NCBI GenBank assembly: GCA_950097015.1
Contig: CATNEN010000024.1
Coordinates: forward strand, 6,648,001 to 6,712,000
DNA: 64,000 bases
Reading direction: 5' to 3'
Origin: Macrostomum hystrix
Taxonomy: Eukaryota > Platyhelminthes > Macrostomidae
In this document: in pieces, positions 45,501 through 55,500 of the stretch
Numbering within the stretch: position 1 is the first letter of the stretch
Layout of the letters: each line of letters starts with the position of its first letter
Made by a program: the position numbers and the translations under genes
Notes under the pieces: generated by a model
What the model was told of the DNA's origin: nothing
What the model saw: only the letters and a program-made list of their open reading frames with translations
Database searches by the model: none

Positions 45501-46752
45501 CGCATTTTAGAAGAGACCCGTATCCACCAGTCGGCGGTCATCTGCATCTTCGTGGATTTTCTAAAGGCCTTCGACTCGGTGTCGAGACGGGTCATCCCGA
45601 AGATCCTGCGCGCGTACCATGTGCCTGAGCAGCTGGTAACGGCTGTGATGGCCCTGTACCAGGAGACCAGGGCGGCAGTTGTGACGCCGGACGGCCTATC
45701 CGATTTCTTCGACACGACCTCCGGTGTGCTGCAGGGCGACACACTCGCCCCCTTTCTGTTCGTCCTGGTCCTGGACTGGGTGCTGCGCACTGGCCTCCCT
45801 GACGACGCCAACGGCTTTCTGCTCTGTCGCAGGACAAGCAGCCGACACCCCGAAAGACGACTCTCTGTCCTGGCGTACGCGGACGACCTGGCGCTGCTGT
45901 CCAGCTCAATCGAAGGTGCTCAGCATCTGCTGGACAAGCTGACTGCGGCGGCGGCAATGGTCGGGCTGTCCGTGAACACCAAGAAAACAATGGTGCTGAC
46001 CGTCCCAAATGACCTCAACGGCGAGATCTTCTGCCACAGCGTAAATGGGCAAGCGGCATTGCTGCCGCGCTGCGAGACCTTCATCTATCTCGGCGGTCAA
46101 GTGCCCGACATCCTGGACGACATGGCGCGACGCAGGGCGCTTGCCTGGGCAGCCTTTCGCACCCTGCGGACTGTCCTGCAGTGCCCCACGCTGCCGGATC
46201 GGCTGAGAGGGCGGTTGTTTCAAGCCGTCATAGAGACCGTCTTTCTCTACAACGCTCAAACGTGGACTCTGAACGGCACACAGGAGAAGCAACTCGATGC
46301 CGCCCACGCCGGACTCCTGCGAGCCGCCTTCGGCGTCCACTATTCGCCGACTGCCGTCACCAACACCAGCAACGATGAGCTCTATCGCCGGGCCCAGCTC
46401 TGCCGGCCAAGTCAGCTGCTGCGCATCCGGCGCCTGCAGCTGGCTGGCCACGTCATCCGTGCGGAGCAGCGCTGCCCCGAGCCACTGCAGGACGTGCTGC
46501 TGCTTTCCCTGCAGGGGCCCCGGCGGCGTGGTCAGGCGAGGGCGCTACGCTATCCTGAACTGCTATTGACTGACGCTGAGATCTCTGACCCTCGTGGACT
46601 GACAATTCTGCGCCACTCTGCTCTTGCGCGTGCCTTTTGACGGCAGCCCCTCTGGCTTCGGCCTTGGGTTGTCGTCCTTTGTTGTTGTTGTTGTTGTATT
46701 ATTATATTTTACCGTTCCGGTCGGCTCTGGTAAGCAGGGCTAGATACTCTAT

Positions 46753-46805
<53 letters not shown>

Positions 46806-48882
46806 ACCTTGGCTCGGCGGGCCAGGGCCAGTACCTGCTCCTGGGAAAAGCTCGGCGAAGAAGCCCCAGACGGTCTTGGGCTGGGACCAGAGATCCCGCG
46901 GGACGAGCGAGGTGGGACGAGCCGGGCAGGCGAACAGATGCGTGACCGACTCTTCCTCGCCGTGGCAACGCGGGCAGGTGGCAGGCGACTCGTGGTCGAG
47001 GCGGTGCTTATAACTGGCCAGGTGAAGGCAGAAACCCGACCGGAGTTGGGCTAGCGTGCCTGGGCGAAGCGCGGCAACTGCGTCTCGGAGGCGTCGATCA
47101 CAGGCGATGGCGCGCCGAGGACCCGATTAGGTTGCCGGTCAAGCAGGCGTTTCTGCACGCAAGCGGTGAGGAGGGCGATGGAAAGCTGGCGGGTGGTGAG
47201 CGGACCGGGGGAAGGACGGAGAAGCGGCTGATGCACGTTGATGAAGTTGATGGCGCAGGTGGTGAGCGACGAGCGAAGTTGCCGCCGCGGGGCCGGGACG
47301 AGCGACAGATGATGACATGGGTGACACGGATGAAGCGCTTGCACCCAGAACTGCGCTGCCAGAAGTTCAGAGTGCAGGGACACCGGCAGGATCATACATT
47401 CGTCATGAAGATGATCGATGCCCGAGCAGCTGTGGCACCCGGTGATGATTCTAAGCGCTGACCATAGAGTATCCCGGTGATGATACTCTATGGTCAAGAC
47501 CCCCTAAGGATTTTACAGTGACATACATGACGTCATTATGTACATTCGTAAGTACAAAGCATACACAGCTCAAGCCCTAGATCTTCCAGTTGTCTCTCAA
47601 AGCCTTTTTGTTCATTCCGAAATTGTAGCCGACTAGAATGACGAAATTGTACCCCGCTCGGATTTTGCAGGTACCATGACGAAGTTTTCACCGACGTCGA
47701 TGCGGCAAGCTCAGACGCGACGATCGAGTCGTTGCCTGACGCCCCAGAACCTTCCGAAGTTGCAACTGTCGCCGCGCCACCGGCATTGCCTTCCGCCTCG
47801 GCCGCTGTTGCTGTTTCCGCTTCTGCTGAACTCGAGCCACCCGGATTGGCCTCGCCCATTCCCGCCTCTTCTGCGTCGGCTAACGGCGAAGACGTCATCA
47901 TCATCGACGATGCGCAACCGTTGTCGTCTGGCCTTATTACTTCGGCCTCGGCGGCTGTAGACGATGATGATTCTGTCATTGCCGCCGGTTCCGCCATCGT
48001 CACCGCAGTTGAGCCGGCTTCAACTGTGCCCAAAGTTGAAGTTCCAGCGCCTATCGTCAGTTCCAGCGTTGCGTCAGCGGCTAACAGCTGCGGCGGCGCC
48101 AGCGCTGGCGTCAAGAAAAATTTCGCTGCACTCTTTGGCGGTGGCTCAACTGTGGCGCCTCCGCCTCCGCAGCCGCAGCCTCAGCCGCAACCGCAAGCTC
48201 CAACTCAGCAGGCGCCTCGTCGACAAACTCCGGCCGCATCAACTAACGGCGGCAGCGGCAGTGGCTCTCATCCTGCCCCGTCTCAGCAGTTTGGGCCTGA
48301 GCACGATGCGCCTGACAATCAGCAAGTGTTTGTGGGCAATATTAAGCCCGAAGTTACCGAAGCTATGCTGATCGCCGAGTTAAGTGCGTATGGCGAGATT
48401 ATCGGCTGTCGAATCACACCAAATCGCAACAAGGACTCAGTGGGCTTCGGCTTTGTCAGCTTTAGCGATCCTGCAAGTGCTAAGTTTCTGATTGAACAGA
48501 AGGTCAGTACAGCGTGGTCAATCGCATTTAGAATCTCTAATAGCGTGATCTTTCTACTGTTTAGCAACCGGCTGCTGTGTTACGTGCCTTTCTGTGTTCA
48601 GGAGTCTGTTGTGTGTGTACGCGTTGAATGGCTAGGTGTCTTTCGTAGTTAGTTAGTAGAGATGTAAAATATGTAATCAAAGTTACAACGTTATATTTGT
48701 AGAGAATTACCACCAGCTATGGTGATCGTCTCAACGTCGAGGAGAAAAAGTCTTCGGGGCGGCGCGGTGGTGGCGGTGGCGGCGGCGGCGGTGGTGGTGG
48801 CGAATATTACCGCGGCAGTGGTAGAGGCGGTCGCGGCAGTGGCGGAGGCGGTCGCGGCGGCTCTGGCGCTCCGAGGCGATAA
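42553..48882 (+). CDS. G3BP / Rasputin stress-granule RNA-binding protein
   Basis: Three exons: 42553-42992, 47671-48502 and 48703-48882 (TAA), phases 2 and 0, 483 residues (human G3BP1 466). Exon 1 is the NTF2-like dimerisation domain (VGKEFVYIYYMSVN, RFYSSSSLFIHGG, RRFMQTFLLAQ, YFVQRDIF), with RYHDEVF across the junction. Exon 2 carries a long Ala/Ser/Pro-rich acidic disordered region, a PQPQ run, then the RRM (about 364-440; RNP2 VFVGNI, RNP1 region DSVGFGFVSF). Exon 3 completes the RRM with the conserved DRLNVEEKK and ends in a Gly/Arg RGG-type tail (about 441-483). Known role: RNA-binding scaffold that drives stress-granule assembly through NTF2 dimers, RRM and RGG. Intron 1 (4.7 kb) is mostly two LINE insertions; intron 2 is 200 bp. 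A polyadenylation signal starts six bases after the stop codon. Confidence 0.96.
43201..43948 (-). pseudogene. LINE endonuclease N-terminal part (inverted)
   Basis: From the ATG at 43948 the minus-strand frame has a basic, low-complexity N-terminus and then AP-endonuclease motifs: RVATWNCRTLR, DIVMLQEL, GRGGVGVLTS and LVLGDLNA. It runs into the insertion edge at SERAL, exactly where the plus-strand part takes over. It is intact as sequence but disconnected from the rest of ORF2 by the inversion. Confidence 0.9.
43998..44200. repeat. 16-bp tandem array inside the LINE
   Basis: About 12 copies of AACTTAAATAGACTGC. It lies at the junction between the inverted 5' piece and the 3' piece, upstream of ORF2 in the element's own orientation, so it is probably the LINE's repetitive 5' untranslated region. 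Confidence 0.85.
44259..46640 (+). CDS. LINE ORF2: endonuclease C-terminus plus reverse transcriptase
   Basis: 793 residues from the first ATG; the frame is open upstream from 44205 (SERALFVTPRENNN). It begins with the endonuclease end (LAQLDHILIR, SDHRLL), then a reverse transcriptase: PDDVPVEVL, HRGISLMSCAAKLYNRVLL, QNGFRPGRGT, FVDFLKAFDSVSRR, GVLQGDTLAPFLFVLVLDWVLR and the catalytic AYADDLALL. The C-terminal region has the HAGLLRAAFG and RLQLAGHVIR segments common in this group. No stop or frameshift is visible, so the copy is young. It cannot express full ORF2 because the 5' half is inverted. Confidence 0.95.
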   Translation: MDFVDRHDLVSANTLFRKPAVRLATFTGCKRPTRNASGKFATKRLAQLDHILIRWRERRRAVNCDTVAPLAIRSDHRLLYCELRLRHPLYRPPKRQPKRFFRALRDPSTRGRFCLAFADALDKRPEPAAPAKYSDVSSAVQAAATKTLPLVKPVASGQPVWQNDEALRQARQTVERLRRSGQPAEEAEKALAEVFKARQRAAVEAAIQEITEAGPDKKPRAVWSVVNQLTGRKRRSTLNLSGDTPEERRNELKAFFSGIVNASPPPPRDDMSLPAEVALPEECSFNTSPITIDEVLLLAKKTPGGKATGPDDVPVEVLRLPLVAQEVTQVMNCVLAGGPAPAEWRTAHIVGIPKKPGTVKVEEHRGISLMSCAAKLYNRVLLTRLQPVLDPFLRREQNGFRPGRGTVNQILALRRILEETRIHQSAVICIFVDFLKAFDSVSRRVIPKILRAYHVPEQLVTAVMALYQETRAAVVTPDGLSDFFDTTSGVLQGDTLAPFLFVLVLDWVLRTGLPDDANGFLLCRRTSSRHPERRLSVLAYADDLALLSSSIEGAQHLLDKLTAAAAMVGLSVNTKKTMVLTVPNDLNGEIFCHSVNGQAALLPRCETFIYLGGQVPDILDDMARRRALAWAAFRTLRTVLQCPTLPDRLRGRLFQAVIETVFLYNAQTWTLNGTQEKQLDAAHAGLLRAAFGVHYSPTAVTNTSNDELYRRAQLCRPSQLLRIRRLQLAGHVIRAEQRCPEPLQDVLLLSLQGPRRRGQARALRYPELLLTDAEISDPRGLTILRHSALARAF
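46754..46802. repeat. (GT)n microsatellite
   Basis: About 24 GT dinucleotides at the 3' end of the second LINE, read as its (AC)n tail. Confidence 0.95.
46756..47481 (-). mobile_element. 5'-truncated second LINE fragment
   Basis: Minus-strand frames give ALRIITGCHSCSGIDHLH and ILPVSLHSELLAAQF, then CPRCHGEEESVTHLFACP: the 3' end of a non-LTR ORF2, with a frame change between. The element ends in an (AC)n tail. It is flanked by the 13-bp duplication GATACTCTATGGT (46743-46755 and 47482-47494). The reverse complement of that 13-mer lies at 47461-47473, next to the 5' junction. Confidence 0.82.
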
Positions 48883-48888
48883 ATCTTC

Positions 48889-48894
48889 AATAAA
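48889..48894 (+). promoter_or_regulatory. polyadenylation signal of G3BP
   Basis: AATAAA beginning six bases after the TAA stop at 48880-48882, predicting a 3' untranslated region of only a few tens of bases. A second hexamer further on cannot be excluded. Confidence 0.65.
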
Positions 48895-49850
48895 TGGGAT
48901 TTAATTGGGACTCGAAAAGCAGCAGAGTGGGTTGGGCGAATTCTGTGTTTAAAATCTGGTGTAAATGTTATCCTAATCGCACTACTGACCAGCAGTAGTA
49001 GTATGTAGCGCGTGGCAAGATAAAACACGGGCAAAATACTTCTCAAATTCTATCCGTCTCTTGTAGTTGTAAGTTTAAGCCAGTGATTTTGGTTAAGCGA
49101 AATTGTTTAATTTAATGCGGCCGCTAAGTGTTCCACTTGCTGTTGCTTTTTTATCGTTTCTCTCTTCGTTTCCTCATCGTCTCTGAGAAATAAGCAAGCA
49201 ATTCTTTTTGTTGAAAATGAATTCCAATTTAAATCTGCGCTGTCAGATGCCTGCCTCTAGGCACCGGTCTGATAATGAACAGTGCATTGGTATTTATACA
49301 CTCAGAGTTTCAGTGCTTCTAAGTATATTTTCTATCGGTCGATTCAATTGTGCTCGCCTTCTATATTCATTATGATATTAATTATACTTTTTTCCAGCTC
49401 ATTGATTGCCAGCTAACATTGGGTTGCCTTCCTTTATTTCTTATTATCTCCCTATTTTCTCTAGTTATAATCTTCCAACAATTTCTCTGCTCGTCTGTCT
49501 GCATTTGTTCGTGTGCGTGAGCCAGTTCTATTGGTTCGTGATTTGAGGCGATCCTGAAGTGCAACATCGCGCACATTTTCCCAGTGCTTCTTCTTTTCTC
49601 TCCGTCACTGTCTCGCTTCTGTCGCTCTGTCTCATTTTCTCAGCAGTTTTTTTTCATGTCAACACAGCGCAGTTATCTGGACTGTTTCGGCCGGTTAGAC
49701 TATGCAGCCGTTTCTAATAATTCAATGATGATTAATTAAATAAGTCCGCAGTTTGACAAAACAAACGATTCATCTGTTGCTTGAATTTCGGCTTCATTTA
49801 TTTTTTGCTATTGTATTTTCCTTGTAACATTGGTCTGTTATCGAGTCTTG
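48895..49850. other. downstream of G3BP, no gene seen
   Basis: Pyrimidine-rich and AT-rich spacer leading into the CT-rich array. Short open frames have no recognisable motif. Confidence 0.5.
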
Positions 49851-50625
49851 GACTGCTTCCTTTCTGTCTGACTTCTTGTCTCTCTGCATCTCTTTCTGTC
49901 TGACTTCTTCTCACTCTGCATCTCTTTCTGTCTGACTTCTTGTCTCTCTGCATCTCTTTCTGTCTGACTTCTTCTCACTCTGCATCCCTTTCTGTCAGAC
50001 TTCTTCTCACTCTGCATCTCTTTCTGTCTGACTTCTTGTCACTCTGCATCCCTTTCTGTCAGACTTCTTCTCACTCTGCATCTCTTTCTGTCTGACTTCT
50101 TGTCACTCTGCATCCCTTTCTGTCTGACTTCTTGTCACTCTGCATCTCTTTCTGTCTGACTTCTTGTCACTCTGCATCCCTTTCTGTCTGACTTCTTGTC
50201 ACTCTGCATCTCTTTCTGTCTGACTTCTTCTCACTCTGCATCCCTTTCTGTCAGACTTCTTCTCACTCTGCATCTCTTTCTGTCTGACTTCTTGTCACTC
50301 TGCATCCCTTTCTGTCTGACTTCTTCTCACTCTGCATCTCTTTCTGTCTGACTTCTTGTCACTCTGCATCTCTTTCTGTCTGACTTCTTGTCACTCTGCA
50401 TCCCTTTCTGTCTGACTTCTTGTCACTCTGCATCTCTTTCTGTCTGACTTCTTGTCACTCTGCATCCCTTTCTGTCTGACTTCTTGTCACTCTGCATCTC
50501 TTTCTGTCTGACTTCTTCTCACTCTGCATCCCTTTCTGTCTGACTTCTTGTCACTCTGCATCCCTTTCTGTCTGACTCCTTGCCACTCTGCATCTCTTTC
50601 TGTCTGTCTCCTTGCCACTCTACGC
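49851..50625. repeat. 32-bp CT-rich minisatellite
   Basis: About 24 copies of TCTTTCTGTCTGACTTCTTG followed by TCACTCTGCATC, with C/T at the first TCT, TTGTC/TTCTC and GTCTG/GTCAG variants. Pairs of alternating variants suggest a 64-bp higher-order unit. It becomes degenerate at the right edge. Confidence 0.95.
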
Positions 50626-51545
50626 TCGTACATTCATTTCTGTACCTGTCAGTATTTACTCGTGGTCTTTTCCCATCACTCCACTGCATACATTATTCAG
50701 TCACAAAATGGCTCATAGTACTATTCTAAATGAGCGAAAAATGAACCGTCTTCTACATCAATTAATACTGTCTTGAATTAGATAAATAAAATTAAGCTTT
50801 CTCACATTCGTTTTATGTTTAACAACGGTTGAGTGAGACGAATGTTAAACTACAGCTACTCCAGCTACAGTATAATGTCTAACAGTATAGTGTCTAATGT
50901 CTATATTGTTGCTACAAGCACAACACACGTTTTCGTGTTTTCGGATTAGAAGTTCGTTCCACATTCCTGCCTTGCTACTGTTGAGTAGTGTTCGCTTATC
51001 ATATAATAAAGAAACGATTTTTAATTACTGTTAATAGTTTACTTTGCTTAGAACACACAATTTTAGAAATCTCAATATGAACAGCAACACTGGCTGGTGC
51101 AAATTATTTATTTATTTTGCAGCGCTAAGTCGGAAATAAGCAACTCTTTTTCTCAGTGAGTCAAAATACACAACGGAAAAGCATACAGAGGTCTAATAAT
51201 AGACAAAAATTTTCACATGTTGCCGATAGTCTTTCTTCGGCAACAAAATAATTAAGCTAAGTCTGAATAACCTGTGCTTGGCTTATAAGTTAGATTTGCA
51301 CAAACTTGGGTTCACTCGCGTGCGATTCTAATGAAAATTAAGACGTTGTGGATAGACACAATGCTTCTGGGTCAGGCAACGAGCGATGATAAGACGCAAT
51401 GTAAGTTCTCTGTAACATTTTACAGAAAATAGAAGATCAATAATCATATAATTATAATAGACCAGCTCTTATTGGATTGAACATGCAGTGATACACCTTC
51501 AGTTACAATTTAGCAACTATCAGTGGATATTACTTTATGTGATCT
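50626..51545. other. AT-rich spacer
   Basis: No gene or repeat recognised between the two 32-bp arrays. Confidence 0.5.
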
Positions 51546-51551
51546 TTATAG

Positions 51552-51925
51552 TGTTGGCCGCTACTTCCCTCGGGTCTTTATTTGGTAGGCCGCTAATTCC
51601 CTCGTCTTTATTTGGTAGGCCGCTACTTCCCTCAGGTTTTTATTTGGTTGGCCGCTACTTCCCTCAGGTCTTTATTTGGTAGGCCGCTACTTCCCTCAGG
51701 TTTTTATTTGGTTGGCCGCTACTTCCCTCAGGTCTTTATTTGGTAGGCCGCTACTTCCCTCAGGTCTTTATTTGGTAGGCCGCTACTTCCCTCAGGTCTT
51801 TTTTTGGTTGGCCGCTACTTCCCTCAGGTCTTTATTTGGTTGGCCGCTACTTCCCTCAGGTCTTTATTTGGTTGGCCGCTACTTCCCTCAGGTTTTTATT
51901 TGGTTGGCCGTTACATTCCTCAGGT
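51552..51925. repeat. 32-bp minisatellite, second type
   Basis: About 12 copies of GGCCGCTACTTCCCTCAGGT followed by CTTTATTTGGTT, with TTTTT/CTTTA and GGTT/GGTA variants. It is unrelated to the array at 49851. Open frames across it on the plus strand are repeat artefacts. Confidence 0.93.
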
Positions 51926-52511
51926 TTTAAGAAGAAATTATTTAATCTGCACAAGAGAATATCTAATGCTAACTATGGAAAATCACCTGCTCCCAGCATG
52001 TGACGAATAGTTATAAAAAGTTGCACAAAAACAAATACAAACTTCACATTTAATGCCAGATTCATAGCAAACTTGGGCAATACAAACTTAAAGTTTAAAA
52101 AATAGAAAAAAGACAGTGCAATCGCCCCTTTGCTCACAGTGTGCAAAGCGTTGAATAACATTTGTAGTAAATATGCATATAAAATGTACTTAAATAATAA
52201 TCTACTCTTTTAGTTATATATAACATATAGAAACGACACCGATTCCCAGATACTTAAGGACTGGGAAATTTTCTGCCTAATTCCCTGATTTAGTTTTTGT
52301 GTTACTAGACTAGCAAAAGCTACCCCCTCAAACTCAAACTGCAAACTGACCCCATAGAGAAAGATGAAGTATTTCAGCTAATTTTTCCCAATAAATGGCA
52401 TGCGATTTCCAGATAAACAAACGATTATTTTTAAGCAGTCAGTCGACCAATGAAAAGTGTTGTAAGACAGACAAACTGAATCAGTTAACAACCCAGTGGC
52501 CTGTCAGATTT
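51926..52511. other. 3' flank of TSG101
   Basis: AT-rich sequence downstream (in gene sense) of the TSG101 stop codon, presumably containing its 3' untranslated region. Nothing else recognised. Confidence 0.45.
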
Positions 52512-55500
52512 TCATAACTCCGGTAGGCCAGCTTTCAAACGGCCCATCTGAATAGTTGCTCGCAGGTAGAATTGACGCCTGCTGAGTTCGCGAATTGTCT
52601 GCAAGGAGAGCATTATTTATTTAGGTCCCTACAATCATTTCATAGTATTGCTTTTTGTCAGCCAAGTCGAGAATCCTAACTCTCTGCAGTAGCAGTCACT
52701 GCCATAGAACTACACTCGACAATAGACAAATAAACGGTTTAGCTTAATTTATTATAGTCTGTGGCCATAGGAGAGTGCAGCTTGAAATTCTCCAATTGGT
52801 TGGCTTTTTATCAACTTAAATGACCTTTATGTCTATGGTCGAGTGTATGTTTATGGCAGTAGCTGCTACCGCAGTGAGTTTGGATTCTCAACGTGATTGA
52901 CTTAATTCTAGACTTGGCTGACATGTGGTTGTAGCCTTGTGGTTAGAGCGTCGGACTCGAGACTTAAAGGTCGGGGGTTCGATTCCCGACTCCGCTGGAA
53001 CAAGACAGTTTAGCAAGACACTTTACTCTGCATTGTTTCAGTTCACCCAGCTGTTAAATTGGTGGGTGTGGCATCCCCCCAGTCCATGGACACAAAAGCT
53101 GTACGCAGCCTTCAGATGCGGCGCGCAATAGCTGCAGCTGTGCTGTCGGCTGCACATCTGACCCAATCGGGCATGTGTAATCAATAAATATTATTAATTA
53201 TATGGCTGACAAAAGCGCTACTGGAAGTAGAGCCTAGCGTTGTGGGACGATATATTTGTTAAACAGCTTTTTAAATAACAATTTCTGGCTCACCTTTAGA
53301 TAGGCATCGATATCCACGCAGCCTTTGCGCAGGGCGTCGCCCAGAGCGTAGATAGTATCCTCCAGAGCCTGCTCCTCGGCGTAGCAGCGGACAATCTGAC
53401 GGTATAGCGGCGCGGTGGCATCAACAGCTTCGTCAACTCCCACGGCCTCCTGGGCGACCATCTGGCTGAGCATCTCCTCTGCCTGGCTGTTGGCCTGGCG
53501 CAGTCTGGTTGCGTAGGCGCCAACGGATTCCAGCTCGGCGTCAAGACCGCTGAGAAGGTTCTCAAGTCTGGCTCGGCCTTCGCGGAGGTCCTGGCCGGTG
53601 CGGCGGACTACGTCTAGTTCAGCTTCGAGTTGGGCGCGCTTCTCACTGTAGCGCCGGCGCACCTGGGGAGTGACAATGCAGAATAGGAGAAATTGCAGAC
53701 AGTCAAATCGAATTAGGAAATTTTTATATATCAAAATCATTTCGTAATAATTTCAATGATCTGACTATTGCATTCCTACTTTGAAATCGTAATCCAGATT
53801 TGTAATGATAATCTTAGTTTATAATCCTAATCCTAATCCTGATTTGTAATCCTAATCCTAATCCTGATTTGTAATCCTAATCCTGATTTGTAATCCTAAT
53901 CCTAATCCTGATTTGTAATCCTAATCCTGATTTGTAATCCTAATCCTGATTTGTAATCCTAATCCTAATCCTAATCCTGATTTGTAATCCTAATCCTAAT
54001 CCTGATCCTGATTTGTAATCCTAATCCTGATTTGTAATCCTAATCCTGATTTGTAATCCTAATCCTGATCCTGATTTGTAATCCTAATCCTAATCCTGAT
54101 CCTGATCCTGATTTGTAATCCTAATCCTAATCCTGATCCTGATCCTGATTTGTAATCCTAATCCTGATCCTGATTTGTAATTCTAATCCTAATCCTGATC
54201 CTGATTTGTAATCCTAATCCTAATCCTGATTTGTAATCCTAATCCTAATCCTGATCCTGATTTGTAATCCTAATCCTAATCCTGATTTGTAATCCTAATC
54301 CTGATCCTGATTTGTAATCCTAATCCTAATCCTGATCCTGATTTGTAATCCTAATCCTAATCCTGATTTGTAATCCTAATCCTAATCCTGATTTGTAATG
54401 TAATCCTAATCCTGATTTGTATTCTTATTTATAAATCTTGATCTTTATTAATAACCCAATAAAATTATTGTAATTGTAATTTATGAATTATAGAAATTCT
54501 ACTTGATAATGGGAATCCAATTTATTTTAATATTTATTTAAAATGATAAATCCTACTTCTTAATGGTTATCGCGCTTGATTTAATCGCATTATGATAATC
54601 CTATTGGATTATGGTAACATTAGATTACTAGATTGTTATAATAAAGTTTTATTGACTATTGAGATACAATCTATATATATAAAAGTGAAAACTCTGTCTG
54701 TCTGTGTGTGTGTGTGTGTGTGCAACCTTTTGTCTTTATAGACGCCGAAACCGCTGAACCAAATCGCACTAAACTTTGCACATACCTTAAACCACCTACG
54801 CTGAGTGCAATAGGCTACTCAAATTCCCGAAAAATCATTTCCTTCCTGCTCAAAAGTGCAAAAAACTGCTCAAAAATCGTCAAAAAATCACTCAATTCGA
54901 CATATCGTCGCCCCACTTTGTCAGATTTTCTCCAAATTTGATCCACTTACACTTTACATGTTTTCCAACAATGCTGTCAATTTTGAACATCTCTACTCAA
55001 TCCAGAGCAAAGCTGCATCATCTCAAAGTGAGTCACTTTTTGTTTTCCGAGGACAGCCACCCCAACTCCCCTCCGCCACTCTGCGGGCCAAATTTTATAA
55101 CAGCCACCCCCTCCCTTCCCCGGGCGCCGAAGCCCCAGACTGTACATTGTATTTCAAGCCGTGAATGTACACAGCCCAAACCCCTAGACTGTCTACTGGC
55201 CCCCAAGCAGCACTGAGACTGAGTGCGGTGAGTGCGGTGGCGTCCCAGTGCGCAGGGCTCTCCGGTTTATATTTCTCTCCAGCCAGCCTATTTCTCTCGA
55301 TATGCTGACGTTGACTGGCTGTCAGAGAGGGCAATTCTGTGTCCTAGAAATGATGCCGCCAACGAAATTAACTACCAACTGCTTCAGGAGTTGCCAGGTG
55401 CAGTTTTCACCTACAAGTCAATTGATACAACGTTGACTGATGACACCGCTGTGGAGTATCCTGTTGAGTTTCTGAACTCTCTAGATCCTCCTGGAACTCC

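Larger units (their letters stand above)
43201..46696 (+). mobile_element. LINE with inverted 5' segment (twin priming)
   Basis: A non-LTR retrotransposon in G3BP intron 1, flanked by the perfect 10-bp duplication TATTATTATA (43191-43200 and 46697-46706) and ending in a (GTT)n tail. The 3' part is on the plus strand; the 5' part (43201 to about 44200) is inverted. Thirteen bases (TCTGAACGAGCTC) are present both at 44205-44217 and, reversed, at 43201-43213, so the coding sequence is split but nothing appears lost. The endonuclease/reverse transcriptase layout and GVLQGDTLAPFLF motif fit an RTE-like or related clade; the exact clade is uncertain. Confidence 0.9.

Noticed and set aside
49851-50625. 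CRISPR-like array of 32-bp repeats
   Set aside because: Units are directly adjacent with no unique spacers, and the context is an animal genome.
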